Below are positions 17,190 through 25,904 of a stretch of 48,622 nucleotides of DNA, piece by piece (positions within the stretch are counted from its first letter, which is position 1; every line of letters begins with the position of its first letter). The stretch is taken from NCBI GenBank assembly GCA_000416275.1, contig ASZJ01000016.1, positions 5,935 to 54,556 of the forward strand, read 5' to 3'. Under the pieces are notes generated by a model. It saw only the letters and a list, made by a program, of their open reading frames with translations. It did not search any database and was not told the origin of the DNA. The position numbers were made by a program, and so were the translations under genes. Source of the stretch: Osedax symbiont Rs1. Lineage in GTDB: Bacteria; Pseudomonadota; Gammaproteobacteria; Pseudomonadales; Balneatricaceae.

Positions 17190-19295
17190 ATGTTTAGTCG
17201 AATTTTAATTGCAAACAGAGGCGAAATAGCCTGCAGAATCATCAACACAGCCCAACAAATGGGCATCCATTGTATTGCCGTATACTCGCAGGCAGATATC
17301 GATTCTCAGCATGTGCGCATGGCAGATGAGGCTTTTTTACTGGGACCGGCGCAGAGTAGCGACAGCTATCTAAGAGCTGACAAAATATTACAAATAGCCA
17401 AGCTTAGTGGTGCCCAAGCTATTCATCCAGGCTATGGGTTTCTATCGGAGAATGCCGAGTTCGCCACAGCTTGCGAGCAACTTAACATCGTATTTATTGG
17501 GCCGCCAGCGGCTGCTATTGCAGCGATGGGTTCAAAATCAGCGGCGAAAGAGATCATGGCTAATGCTCAAGTTCCGCTGGTCCCCGGCTATCACGGCGCC
17601 GATCAAGATCCGGAATTACTGGCCAGCGAAGCGGTTAAATGCGGCTTTCCGCTGTTATTAAAAGCAGTCGCCGGTGGTGGCGGTAAAGGTATGCGGGTGG
17701 TCGAGTCCATCGAGGAATTTACCTTGGCCCTCAGCTCTGCACAACGAGAGGCTAGTAACGCTTTCGGCAACAGTGATATGTTGTTGGAGCGATACCTCAG
17801 CAACACCCGTCATATTGAAGTCCAAGTTTTTTTCGATCAACAGGGAAATGGAATCTATCTCTCGCAGCGAGATTGCTCCATCCAGCGCCGGCATCAAAAA
17901 ATCATTGAAGAGGCACCCGCCCCAGGTATTAGCCAAAAAGTAGTTGAAGCTATGGGAGAGGCAGCCTTAGATGCCGCTCGGGCCATTAATTATGTCGGTG
18001 CAGGGACGGTCGAATTTTTGTTCAATGAAGATGATAGCTTCTACTTTATGGAGATGAACACCCGCTTGCAAGTTGAGCACCCTGTCACAGAGATGATCAC
18101 CAATACTGATTTGGTTCAGTGGCAGCTACGGATTGCGCACGGCGCTCCCCTGCCACTTACTCAAGCCCAAGTCCAAGTGACAGGTCACGCAATTGAATGT
18201 CGAATTTATGCCGAAGATCCCAATAATGATTTTTTGCCCGCCACCGGCCATTTAAGCTATCTGCGCACTCCGACTGAAACTGAGCAGCTAAGAGTAGATA
18301 CTGGTGTGGTGCAAGGCGATGAAGTTAGTGTCTACTATGACCCAATGATTTCAAAACTGATTGTGCATGCTGAAAGCCGGCCACAGGCAATTGCAAAAAT
18401 GGCCCAAGCGCTCCAGGATTATCGGATCGTCGGGGTGAAAAACAATCTGAGCTTTCTGCATAAAATAATCACTAATGATGTGTTTAAACACAGCATTGTC
18501 AATACCCATTTTATCGAGCAGTATCGAGCTGTTCTTTTTGCTAACACGTTAGATATTGATCAGTGTATGGCAATCGCCAGTGTCGCCAAAATCTTATCTT
18601 ACCCAGCGGCAAAAGCTCAAGACATCTATGCAGGAGGTGTGCAATGGCGTATGAATCAAAGCCCCCACTACCACATAACTTGGTTAGAGCAAGGTGTTAA
18701 TGCCACTGATCCGCATGAGGACAGTCAATTATGTCAGCTACTCGTCGAGGAGTTACAAGATAACTTACTCTCCAGCTACTGCCCTAATGCCGAAAAAAAC
18801 GTATCAGAATCACCCCCTTATAGAGCCTTTAAAGTCACTAGCAGTGCACCAGCCGAATCATCTACTGCCGGTAATGATACTGAGTATCTGATTGCTGCTA
18901 CCTTGCAGGGAGATGAGCTAGCCGTGCGCATCAATGGCCGAAAAATTAAGCTTCATGCCTATATAAATAATTCACAGCTGATTTTATTCTATTACGGAAC
19001 TAGCATTCAATTCCAGGCACCTAATTTAGCAAAATCCACTGAAGAGATTGATAACAAAGGTGCCCTGACTGCGCCGATGAACGGTCGAGTGATTGCCGTC
19101 TTAGTTAAAGCAGGACAGACCGTAAAAGCAGCTACTCCGTTGATTATTATTGAAGCGATGAAAATGGAGCACAGCATTTTAGCCCCCTATGCAGGCAGAG
19201 TGACTGATATTTTTTATCCAGAGGATAGTCTAGTGGCAGAGGGAGACAAACTGATTGCAATGCAAGATGCGACAAATTCCCAAACTAGCACCTGA
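17190..19295 (+). CDS. liuD: Methylcrotonyl-CoA carboxylase, biotin-carrying (alpha) subunit
   Basis: This subunit carboxylates its own biotin using ATP and bicarbonate. Residues 1-about 450 are a biotin carboxylase (ILIANRGEIACRI, the ATP-grasp KAVAGGGGKGMRVV, FMEMNTRLQVEHPVTE). A linker domain follows, then a C-terminal biotinyl domain with EAMKMEH and the modified K658. The length (701) suits the family. The stop codon lies inside the family A repeat that starts at 19291: the last codons are AGC ACC TGA, and TGA is bases 3-5 of that copy's terminal sequence CCTGAG. Most likely the native stop was displaced or removed by insertion, with the biotin domain complete before it. A gap of 124 bp separates it from liuC. 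Confidence 0.95.
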   Translation: MFSRILIANRGEIACRIINTAQQMGIHCIAVYSQADIDSQHVRMADEAFLLGPAQSSDSYLRADKILQIAKLSGAQAIHPGYGFLSENAEFATACEQLNIVFIGPPAAAIAAMGSKSAAKEIMANAQVPLVPGYHGADQDPELLASEAVKCGFPLLLKAVAGGGGKGMRVVESIEEFTLALSSAQREASNAFGNSDMLLERYLSNTRHIEVQVFFDQQGNGIYLSQRDCSIQRRHQKIIEEAPAPGISQKVVEAMGEAALDAARAINYVGAGTVEFLFNEDDSFYFMEMNTRLQVEHPVTEMITNTDLVQWQLRIAHGAPLPLTQAQVQVTGHAIECRIYAEDPNNDFLPATGHLSYLRTPTETEQLRVDTGVVQGDEVSVYYDPMISKLIVHAESRPQAIAKMAQALQDYRIVGVKNNLSFLHKIITNDVFKHSIVNTHFIEQYRAVLFANTLDIDQCMAIASVAKILSYPAAKAQDIYAGGVQWRMNQSPHYHITWLEQGVNATDPHEDSQLCQLLVEELQDNLLSSYCPNAEKNVSESPPYRAFKVTSSAPAESSTAGNDTEYLIAATLQGDELAVRINGRKIKLHAYINNSQLILFYYGTSIQFQAPNLAKSTEEIDNKGALTAPMNGRVIAVLVKAGQTVKAATPLIIIEAMKMEHSILAPYAGRVTDIFYPEDSLVAEGDKLIAMQDATNSQTST

Positions 19296-19443
19296 GTCCA
19301 TGACTTCAAAGTGAATACAGAGCGTAAAACATTGCTTTTACAGTGGAATTGAAAAATCTTAACTGCACCCATAGTTTCAGTGGGATTTTTTTAACCGTGT
19401 ATAATCAATAGTTTACGCTACGCAGTGCAGTTACTGATTCAGG
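19291..19443. repeat. Family A repeat inserted at liuD 3' end, with target duplication (A5)
   Basis: The 153-bp copy is in reverse orientation: CCTGAGTCCATGACTTCA on the left, TTACTGATTCAGG on the right. It is flanked by TAGCA on both sides (19286-19290 and 19444-19448), a perfect 5-bp target duplication. It splits the liu operon between liuD and liuE and supplies the liuD stop. Confidence 0.88.
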
Positions 19444-19596
19444 TAGCAGTTCAACCGAGAGTTCAATCAAGAGTAGCGAGCTGAGTGAGAGCAAGGCTAT
19501 TTAAGGAAAAATTAACGCTTACTCTGCATAGGTCATCCTGATGCCAGGGATATGTATGACTGGTGCAGCGGTTAACGACATAACACGCCAAGGAAA

Positions 19597-20499
19597 ATGA
19601 TGAACAATTCAGCCGTAAAAATTTTTGAAGTAGGTCCAAGAGATGGACTGCAAAATGAAAGCGCTACAATTAGTATCGAGACAAAAATTGATTTAATAAA
19701 TCGACTTGCCGACTCGGGGCTAAAGCACATCGAGTCAGCGAGCTTCGTCTCGCCGCGCTGGGTTCCGCAAATGGCTGATGCACTGCAAGTAATGCGCGGC
19801 CTGACAGCCAAAAACCAGGTGGTCTACAGCGCATTAGTACCCAATCTGCAAGGCTTTGAAAATGCGATTGCTGCCGGTGCCAAAGAAGTGGCTATTTTCA
19901 CCGCAGCATCTGAAGCGTTCTGTCAAAAAAACACTAACTGCACTATCGCTGAAAGTATCGAGCGCTTTAAAGATATTATGTCATTAGCCAAGTCGGAAAA
20001 CATCCCGGTACGAGGCTATGTATCCACCGTGCTTGGCTGCCCTTATCAAGGTAAAGTAGCTATTTCACAAGTTGCCGCTATTTCCAGGCAGCTCTACGAG
20101 ATGGGTTGCTATGAAATATCTCTAGGGGATACGATTGGGGTCGGCACTGCGGATAATGTTAAGCGTTTAATCGATGCCACGGTTCGCGATATACCAGTGC
20201 AAAATATAGCGGTGCATTTTCACGATACCTACGGCCAAGCACTGACCAATATCTATGCCGCTTTACAACATGAGGTTCGAATTATCGACAGTTCAGTCGC
20301 TGGGCTAGGCGGCTGTCCTTATGCCAAAGGGTCGAGCGGCAATGTTGCCACTGAAGATGTTGTCTACCTATTACAGGGGCTAAATTTAACATGCGGCGTA
20401 GATTTAAAAAAGCTGGTCGGGGTAGGACATTGGATTAGCGCCATACTGCACCGCACTAACAGCTCCAAAGTTGGCATTGCCATGAATATGCGAAGATAA
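19597..20499 (+). CDS. liuE: Hydroxymethylglutaryl-CoA lyase
   Basis: It cleaves HMG-CoA to acetyl-CoA and acetoacetate, the last step of leucine breakdown. The 300 residues form an HMGL-like TIM barrel. FEVGPRDGLQNE at residues about 8-19 has the catalytic Arg and Asp. HFHDTYGQA has the metal-binding histidines. GLGGCPYAKGSSGNVATED has the catalytic cysteine in the mobile loop. The two consecutive ATGs follow an AAGGA site. The gap to liuD is 301 bp, about half of it a family A insertion, so either read-through or its own promoter must serve it. Confidence 0.95.
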   Translation: MMNNSAVKIFEVGPRDGLQNESATISIETKIDLINRLADSGLKHIESASFVSPRWVPQMADALQVMRGLTAKNQVVYSALVPNLQGFENAIAAGAKEVAIFTAASEAFCQKNTNCTIAESIERFKDIMSLAKSENIPVRGYVSTVLGCPYQGKVAISQVAAISRQLYEMGCYEISLGDTIGVGTADNVKRLIDATVRDIPVQNIAVHFHDTYGQALTNIYAALQHEVRIIDSSVAGLGGCPYAKGSSGNVATEDVVYLLQGLNLTCGVDLKKLVGVGHWISAILHRTNSSKVGIAMNMRR

Positions 20500-20630
20500 T
20501 TTCTCTGCATCAATAGTTAAAACGGACGCCGCTAGCAGCTACGGCTAGTTTGCTGCTAGTAATTTTAATAGCTGAGCGCTATTTTTTTAGTGATGTTTTA
20601 AACTACAACAACAACAATAATTGGATTTTT

Positions 20631-22316
20631 ATGCCGCTACTCAGCTATTCTAAAGGCGCTACCACTACCCCTTTAATGGAAATCACCATTGGTGATCTTC
20701 TCGATCGAACTTGCGCCCGCTTCCCCGATAATGACGCTTTAATCGTGGTAGAACAGAACATTCACTACAGTTACAAAGAGTTCCAAAAACAGATTAATCA
20801 AGTTGCTAAAGCTTTTATCAGTATTGGCATCACTAAGGGGCAACGTGTTGGAATTTGGGCCCCTAACTGTGTTGAATGGGTGCTGTGTCAATTCGCAACA
20901 GCTAAAATCGGCGCTATTTTAGTGAATGTCAATCCCGCTTACCAATCTTACGAGCTTGAATACACTTTGCAACAGTCTGGTATTTGCTGTCTGGTCATGG
21001 CCGATCAATTCAAAAAATCTGATTTTATAAATATTCTACAAACTGTGGCGCCAGAGTTAGCCACTTGCACACCCGGCGCTTTGAAAACTGAGGCAGTACC
21101 TGAACTTAAAACAGTCATCAACTTGGCCAACACAGATATTGCAGGACTTTTGAACTGGAGTGATTTTTATGTGCAAGGCACTGCTATCAATGATCGACAA
21201 TTAGCGGATTTACAAAAAAGCTTAGATTTTAATGACCCTATCAATATTCAATATACCTCAGGGACCACCGGCTCACCCAAAGGGGTGACTTTATCACACG
21301 CCAACATTATCAATAACGGCTACTTTGTTGCGCAAAGCATGCAGTTCACCGCTGCAGACCGACTGATCATCCCAGTGCCGCTCTACCATTGCTTTGGTAT
21401 GGTAATGGGTAATTTAGGCTGCGTTAGCCATGGCGCTACGATGATTTATCCCAGTTTTTCCTTTGATGCCAAAGCAGTATTACAAGCGGTTGATGATCAT
21501 CAAGCGACCGCTTTATATAGTGTCCCTACGATGTTTATCAGTATGCTTGAACTCCCTGAATTCTCCAGTTTTGACCTTGGCAGCTTAAGAACTGGGATAA
21601 TGGCGGGCTCTTTATGCCCGGCAGCTATTATGCAAGCGGTCAATAGCAAAATGCATATCACTGAATTACAAATAGCCTACGGCATGACCGAGACCAGTCC
21701 AGTGTCAACTCAAACGGCCTATAACGACCCTTTTGATAAAAGAGTCAGTACCGTAGGTCGCACTCAGCCACACCTTGAGCATAAAATAATAGATCCTCTC
21801 ACCGGCGAGATAGCCCTCAGAAACCAAACCGGAGAGCTATGTACTAAAGGTTACTCTGTGATGCTCGGTTATTGGCAAGACCAAGCAGCCACTGTCGAGG
21901 CTATTCAAGAGGGTGGCTGGATGCGTACTGGCGACCTAGCGAGGATGGATGATCAGGGATACATTTGTATTGTCGGGCGCATTAAAGACATGCTGATTCG
22001 CGGTGGTGAAAACATTTACCCTAAGGAAATTGAAGATTTTTTGTACACTCACCCCGACATTAGTGATGTGCAAGTCGTTGGCATTCCAAGTGATAAATAT
22101 GGTGAAGAATTAGTCGCTTGGATAATACTAGCGCCAGAGTGCAATGCACTATCTAGCGAGCAAATACAAGAATATTGTCGAGGAAAAATTAGCCATTTCA
22201 AAATTCCACGATATATCAACTTTGTTAAAACATACCCTTTAACGGTGACCGGAAAAGTACAGAAATTTATACTTCGCGAATTAGCCATTAAACAACACCT
22301 TGAGACCCAGCTTTGA
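20631..22316 (+). CDS. AMP-dependent acyl-CoA synthetase (ACSF2-like), end of liu cluster
   Basis: It forms acyl-CoA from a carboxylic acid, ATP and CoA. The 561-residue product has the P-loop YTSGTTGSPKGVTLSH, the A5 motif YGMTETSPV, TGDLARMDDQGY, and the C-terminal PLTVTGKVQKF with the catalytic Lys. It resembles ACSF2/medium-chain synthetases. The frame is open from 20550, but the first 27 codons are Asn-rich and unlike the family; the ATG at 20631 (MPLLSYSKG) starts where the family starts. It follows liuE on the same strand with a 131-bp gap. In the liu context it could activate isovalerate, or acetoacetate released by LiuE; this is inference. Confidence 0.88.
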   Translation: MPLLSYSKGATTTPLMEITIGDLLDRTCARFPDNDALIVVEQNIHYSYKEFQKQINQVAKAFISIGITKGQRVGIWAPNCVEWVLCQFATAKIGAILVNVNPAYQSYELEYTLQQSGICCLVMADQFKKSDFINILQTVAPELATCTPGALKTEAVPELKTVINLANTDIAGLLNWSDFYVQGTAINDRQLADLQKSLDFNDPINIQYTSGTTGSPKGVTLSHANIINNGYFVAQSMQFTAADRLIIPVPLYHCFGMVMGNLGCVSHGATMIYPSFSFDAKAVLQAVDDHQATALYSVPTMFISMLELPEFSSFDLGSLRTGIMAGSLCPAAIMQAVNSKMHITELQIAYGMTETSPVSTQTAYNDPFDKRVSTVGRTQPHLEHKIIDPLTGEIALRNQTGELCTKGYSVMLGYWQDQAATVEAIQEGGWMRTGDLARMDDQGYICIVGRIKDMLIRGGENIYPKEIEDFLYTHPDISDVQVVGIPSDKYGEELVAWIILAPECNALSSEQIQEYCRGKISHFKIPRYINFVKTYPLTVTGKVQKFILRELAIKQHLETQL

Positions 22317-22322
22317 GTGTTA

Positions 22323-22382
22323 CCTCAATCTATGGTTTCAAAGTGAATCGAGAGTTTGTGCTATGTGGAGTCCGGATTTAGG
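22323..22382. repeat. Family A repeat, 60-bp deletion derivative (A6)
   Basis: CCTCAATCTATGGTTTCAAA and GTGAATCGAGAG on the left are joined directly to TGTGCTATGTGGAGTCCGG and ATTTAGG on the right: both ends of a reverse-oriented copy with the middle missing. It starts 6 bp after the acyl-CoA synthetase stop. Confidence 0.6.
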
Positions 22383-22524
22383 CGCTAGATGTAATTATAA
22401 ATTCAAATTTAATCGCTAGAAAATAGCATAAATACTGAACTCACAATTTATTGTCACTATTGTTTTTTGTTGCTCCGCTGTGTAGCGCAGCGCGCTGTGC
22501 CCTCTGTGGTGAAAATATCTTTAA

Positions 22525-22699
22525 CCTGAATCAGTGACTTCACCGGCTAGAAAAACACCCACTGAACTGATAAGTTTTATGCATGGATATATTTATTTAG
22601 CGGATGTAGGACGCATATGAACTTGCTGTTAAAATTATTAAATCCCCTTTAAAACCAATATTTTACATTATTCATTCACTTTGAAATCATGGATTCAGG
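22525..22699. repeat. Family A repeat, long subfamily (A7)
   Basis: It begins CCTGAATCAGTGACTTCA and ends TGAAATCATGGATTCAGG. The interior carries the cassette GCGGATGTAGGACGCATATG shared with 8861-9059 and 25699-25813. Part of the left arm is deleted. No matching target duplication is seen. Confidence 0.8.
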
Positions 22700-22945
22700 T
22701 ATTTGATATAACTGCACGCTAAGCATCTATATTTAACGCTTCGATTAACTAAAGCTACGATTATTTGGTCAGGCTAGGGCTGATATTTCTTAGCTAATAC
22801 GAATAATAACTAACTATTCTTGAAAATTGATATTAATAACAAAATTTTATCAACTTTTTCTGCGGGAGTGCTAGTATTTATAAGTATAAAGCCCACAAAA
22901 ACTATTATGTACTTTTTCATCATCACTTCGCACTCTAAGTTAATA

Positions 22946-23105
22946 CCTGAATCAGTGACTTCAAAGTAAAAACAGAGTGTGAGGTATTGGCTCTACAGTG
23001 GAATTGGACAATCTTAGCTGCACTCATAGGTTCAGCGGGTATTTATCTGACTGCTGTTGAATCAAGAATTTTCGCTATGTGGTGCAGTGAAGTCACTGAT
23101 TCAGG
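22946..23105. repeat. Family A repeat, intact 160-bp copy (A8)
   Basis: In reverse orientation, it starts CCTGAATCAGTGACTTCA and ends TGAAGTCACTGATTCAGG, perfect 18-bp inverted repeats. It has the same length and content as the copy at 11158-11317. Flanking bases do not give a clear target duplication. Confidence 0.85.
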
Positions 23106-23243
23106 TGTAAGCAAGCAAAAAATGCAGCGTCAATATAAACAACCGATAATAAATTAGCTAAAAAATTGCAATATAACCGTATTCTACTTCTTTATATTTA
23201 AACCAGCTAATTGTGTTAAAAATTAGCACATACGGAGTGAACT

Positions 23244-25568
23244 ATGATTGAACGTAGACTAAAAGAGAAACTATTACTGATCGTGGTTGCTGTCAGTATT
23301 TTGACTTTGATTCCTTTTGTAATACTTGCTTTGATAAATAATGACCAAGTTCAATTTTGGGTCGATTTGATTGTCTTGTTTATTTTAACTAGTATTTTTA
23401 TTGGCGTTTATAGATCAAGAAGGACAACAGTCTACGGAACGTTGTTAGGAGGATTAATGCTCCTTACCGTTTCATTTGTCATTTTCATAAAGGGTTTCGA
23501 CGCTATATATTGGCTCTATCCCATGATCATCGTATCCTTTTATTTACTGTCACCGATTGTAGCAAGTATTTTAAATTTATTAGCGATTACCTTTTGCTTA
23601 TTGGTTATCTACGATGAAATGACTGGTGCTGAATTAACCAGAGTCATGTCCTCCTTATTCTTGACGAATGTATTTTCGCTAATTTTTTCAAAATACCTTG
23701 AAGATAGAAATAAAATACTCACCAGACATAATACAGTCAATAAAATACGCAACGATATATTGGAGCTTATAGCCAGTTCTACGAATCTAACCACGATATT
23801 AAGCAAAATTGTTACCAGTGTTGAAAAGGAGCTACCAGATTCAATTTGCAGTATTTTATTGCTTGACGAGAGCGGAAAGCAACTAACAGTTGGAGCAGCC
23901 CCTAATTTGCCGAAGTTTTATAACGATGCGATTGAAGGCGTTAATATTGGAGTCGGTGTAGGATCCTGTGGCCATGCTGCATACACCGGTCAACGTACCG
24001 TGGTCAATGACATCCAAAACCACCCCTATTGGTCTGCATGGGCTCCTTTAGCATTGCAGGCAGGGCTAAATACTTGTTGGTCTGAGCCTATTACTAAATC
24101 TGAAGGAACTGTACTGGGGACTTTTGCCGTGTACTACCCAAAGAAAACCAAAACAACCCCAAAAGAGCACTTATTAGTAGCACAATTCACAAATTTAGCG
24201 CGAATAGCAATAGAGCGACAACAAGCCGATAATATTATTTGGAAGCAAGCCCATTTTGATAGTTTAACCAATCTACCTAACCGCAATATGCTACGCGAAA
24301 AACTAAATTCAGTGATAAGCGATTCTTGTCGTGAAAACAAAAGCATTTCATTGGCAATACTCGATTTAGACAATTTTAAAGAAATTAATGATAGCTTTGG
24401 CCATGAATCTGGGGATTTTATATTAGTTGAGTGCGCAAAACGCATTGAAAATTGTATACGTTCAATGGATACCGCTTTTCGCTTAGGGGGAGATGAATTC
24501 GTTGTTATAATGCCAGACATCATTAATAAGCAACATGTCGATTCAATCGGAGAAAAGTTACTCACCTCTTTAGCTAAACCATATTTTCTTAAAAATGAAA
24601 AAGTCTATTGCACGGCCAGTATCGGTATTGCCAATTATCCTGATGATGCGAAAGATATTGAAAACTTACTAAGAAACGCAGACCAAGCGATGTACGTTGC
24701 TAAAAGCAAAGGCTGTAATAATGTATACTTTTTTAATGAAGACATACACATCGCTTATCTTAAGCGCATGGAACTAATACAAGACTTACATGTTGCGATT
24801 AAAGAAAAGCAATTCTATATAGATTACCAACCGATCGTCAATCTTATGAATTTTAAAGCGACTAAGGCAGAGGCATTAATACGTTGGAATCATCCGCTAA
24901 AAGGCCTGATTTCTCCCCTTGACTTCATACCTTTAGCAGAAGATACCGGACTAATATCAGATATTAGTGACTGGTTATTTGAAGAAGTTTCGACTCAAGT
25001 TCAATATTGGCGATTAAAATATAAAATAGATTTACAAATTAATATCAACACATCACCTTTGCAATATAAGAACCAAGGTAAACAAGTTAAAAAATGGATC
25101 GAGTTATTAAATAAGAACGGTATTCCACCTGAGGCAATCGGCCTTGAAATTACTGAAGACTTAGTAATGGAGAATAAAATGGAAGCCGCGGTAGTGATTG
25201 ATGATATACGAAAAAAAGGCATCTCAATTTCAATCGATGATTTTGGATCTGGCTATTCCTCTTTCTCCTATTTAAAAGAGTTTCAAGTGGATTATATTAA
25301 AATTGACAAATCATTTGTACAAAACATGTCAGAAATGAATGATGATATGGCGCTTTGTGAAGCGATAATTGTAATGGCAAAAAAATTGAAGATATCGGTC
25401 ATCGCAGAAGGCGTGGAAACAGAACAACAATTAAAATTACTGACCAGAGCTGGCTGTGATTTTGGTCAAGGATTTTATTTACACAGACCACTATCACAAG
25501 ATAAATTTGAGCTTCTTCTCTCTGAAATCAACCCCCTACTAAATGCTGTCGCACAAGCTAGCGAATGA
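23244..25568 (+). CDS. Membrane GAF-GGDEF-EAL protein (c-di-GMP synthesis/turnover)
   Basis: This 774-residue inner-membrane signalling protein has about five helices in residues 10-150 and a GAF domain near 170-330 (GVGSCGHAAYTGQRTVV is typical of the sensor GAF type). Its GGDEF domain has an intact GGDEF at 415-419 and an RxxD inhibitory site just before it. Its EAL domain has EAL at 543-545, DDFGSGYSS, KIDKSFV and the catalytic-type EGVET. Both enzyme domains keep their signature residues, so it may make and break c-di-GMP. The last codons (AGC GAA TGA) fall in sequence resembling family B, so the natural C-terminus may have been altered. It stands alone. Confidence 0.92.
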   Translation: MIERRLKEKLLLIVVAVSILTLIPFVILALINNDQVQFWVDLIVLFILTSIFIGVYRSRRTTVYGTLLGGLMLLTVSFVIFIKGFDAIYWLYPMIIVSFYLLSPIVASILNLLAITFCLLVIYDEMTGAELTRVMSSLFLTNVFSLIFSKYLEDRNKILTRHNTVNKIRNDILELIASSTNLTTILSKIVTSVEKELPDSICSILLLDESGKQLTVGAAPNLPKFYNDAIEGVNIGVGVGSCGHAAYTGQRTVVNDIQNHPYWSAWAPLALQAGLNTCWSEPITKSEGTVLGTFAVYYPKKTKTTPKEHLLVAQFTNLARIAIERQQADNIIWKQAHFDSLTNLPNRNMLREKLNSVISDSCRENKSISLAILDLDNFKEINDSFGHESGDFILVECAKRIENCIRSMDTAFRLGGDEFVVIMPDIINKQHVDSIGEKLLTSLAKPYFLKNEKVYCTASIGIANYPDDAKDIENLLRNADQAMYVAKSKGCNNVYFFNEDIHIAYLKRMELIQDLHVAIKEKQFYIDYQPIVNLMNFKATKAEALIRWNHPLKGLISPLDFIPLAEDTGLISDISDWLFEEVSTQVQYWRLKYKIDLQININTSPLQYKNQGKQVKKWIELLNKNGIPPEAIGLEITEDLVMENKMEAAVVIDDIRKKGISISIDDFGSGYSSFSYLKEFQVDYIKIDKSFVQNMSEMNDDMALCEAIIVMAKKLKISVIAEGVETEQQLKLLTRAGCDFGQGFYLHRPLSQDKFELLLSEINPLLNAVAQASE

Positions 25569-25640
25569 TGACAAGGCAAAAACGGGAAAAATAGCGGAGT
25601 TAGTATACCCCTCATTTTGGCTACCGCACTCCCCTATTTA
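25557..25640. repeat. Family B fragment overlapping the GGDEF-EAL gene end (B6)
   Basis: GCTAGCGAATGATGACAAGG followed by CAAAAACGGG, ATAGCGGAGT and ACCCCTCATTTTGG matches the reverse-oriented family B consensus (GCGAGCGAAGGTAAGACAAGG, CAAAAACCGG, and so on). The gene's stop TGA (25566-25568) lies inside it. The remainder of the B element is absent. Confidence 0.6.
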
Positions 25641-25696
25641 GGAAGCCCTTGAACAAGTTACACACCCCCTAGCCGGACAGATAAGTCAGAGGCTCC
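25641..25696. repeat. Possible family C unit (C2)
   Basis: GGAAGCCCTTGAACAAG on the left and AAGTCAGAGGCTCC on the right form imperfect inverted ends (compare GGAGCCTCTGA). The left end and the CCGGAC segment are shared with 12631-12680. At 56 bp it may be a deletion derivative. Confidence 0.35.
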
Positions 25697-25698
25697 TC

Positions 25699-25813
25699 AG
25701 CGAGTGCAGGACGCATATGAGCTTGCCGCTAATATTTGTCAATGCCACTGTTGTAGTGGTCAAATCGACCAATATCTGACGCTCAGTATTCTCTTTCGAG
25801 TCACGGATTCAGG
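25699..25813. repeat. Family A repeat, long subfamily, left-truncated (A9)
   Basis: It starts within the cassette (GCAGGACGCATATGAGCTTG) and runs to the right end GAGTCACGGATTCAGG. The left end is missing, replaced by the C-type unit. Confidence 0.7.
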
Positions 25814-25904
25814 TATTAATGAGAATTTTGATCCAATTTTTAACACCGCTAGGCTGAACGCAGTAGCTTTTCGACAGGCTAGCCAGAGTATTTAATATGC
25901 ACGG

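Larger units (their letters stand above)
22317..23243. other. Intergenic region with three family A copies
   Basis: No gene is visible in 927 bp. It holds A copies at 22323-22382 (60-bp derivative), 22525-22699 (long subfamily) and 22946-23105 (intact 160 bp). The stretches between them (22383-22524, 22700-22945, 23106-23243) are AT-rich with nothing recognisable. The promoter of the GGDEF-EAL gene should be in the last one. Confidence 0.7.
25569..25904. other. Repeat mosaic between the GGDEF-EAL gene and the solute-binding protein gene
   Basis: No gene is present. In order it holds a B fragment (to 25640), a C-type unit (25641-25696) and the right part of a long A copy (25699-25813), almost without spacing. 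It suggests repeated insertion of elements into one another or into the same site. Confidence 0.6.

Noticed and set aside
19500-19560. CTCTGCATAGGTCATCC as a family B end
   Set aside because: It shares about 9 bp with the B terminus and no further similarity.
20550-20630. N-terminal extension of the second acyl-CoA synthetase
   Set aside because: The 27 residues are Asn-rich and unlike the family; the ATG at 20631 is the expected start.
22455-22520. CTGTGTAGCGCAGCGCGCTGTGCC as a hairpin or A remnant
   Set aside because: Pairing is imperfect and short, and it does not align with A or B in order.
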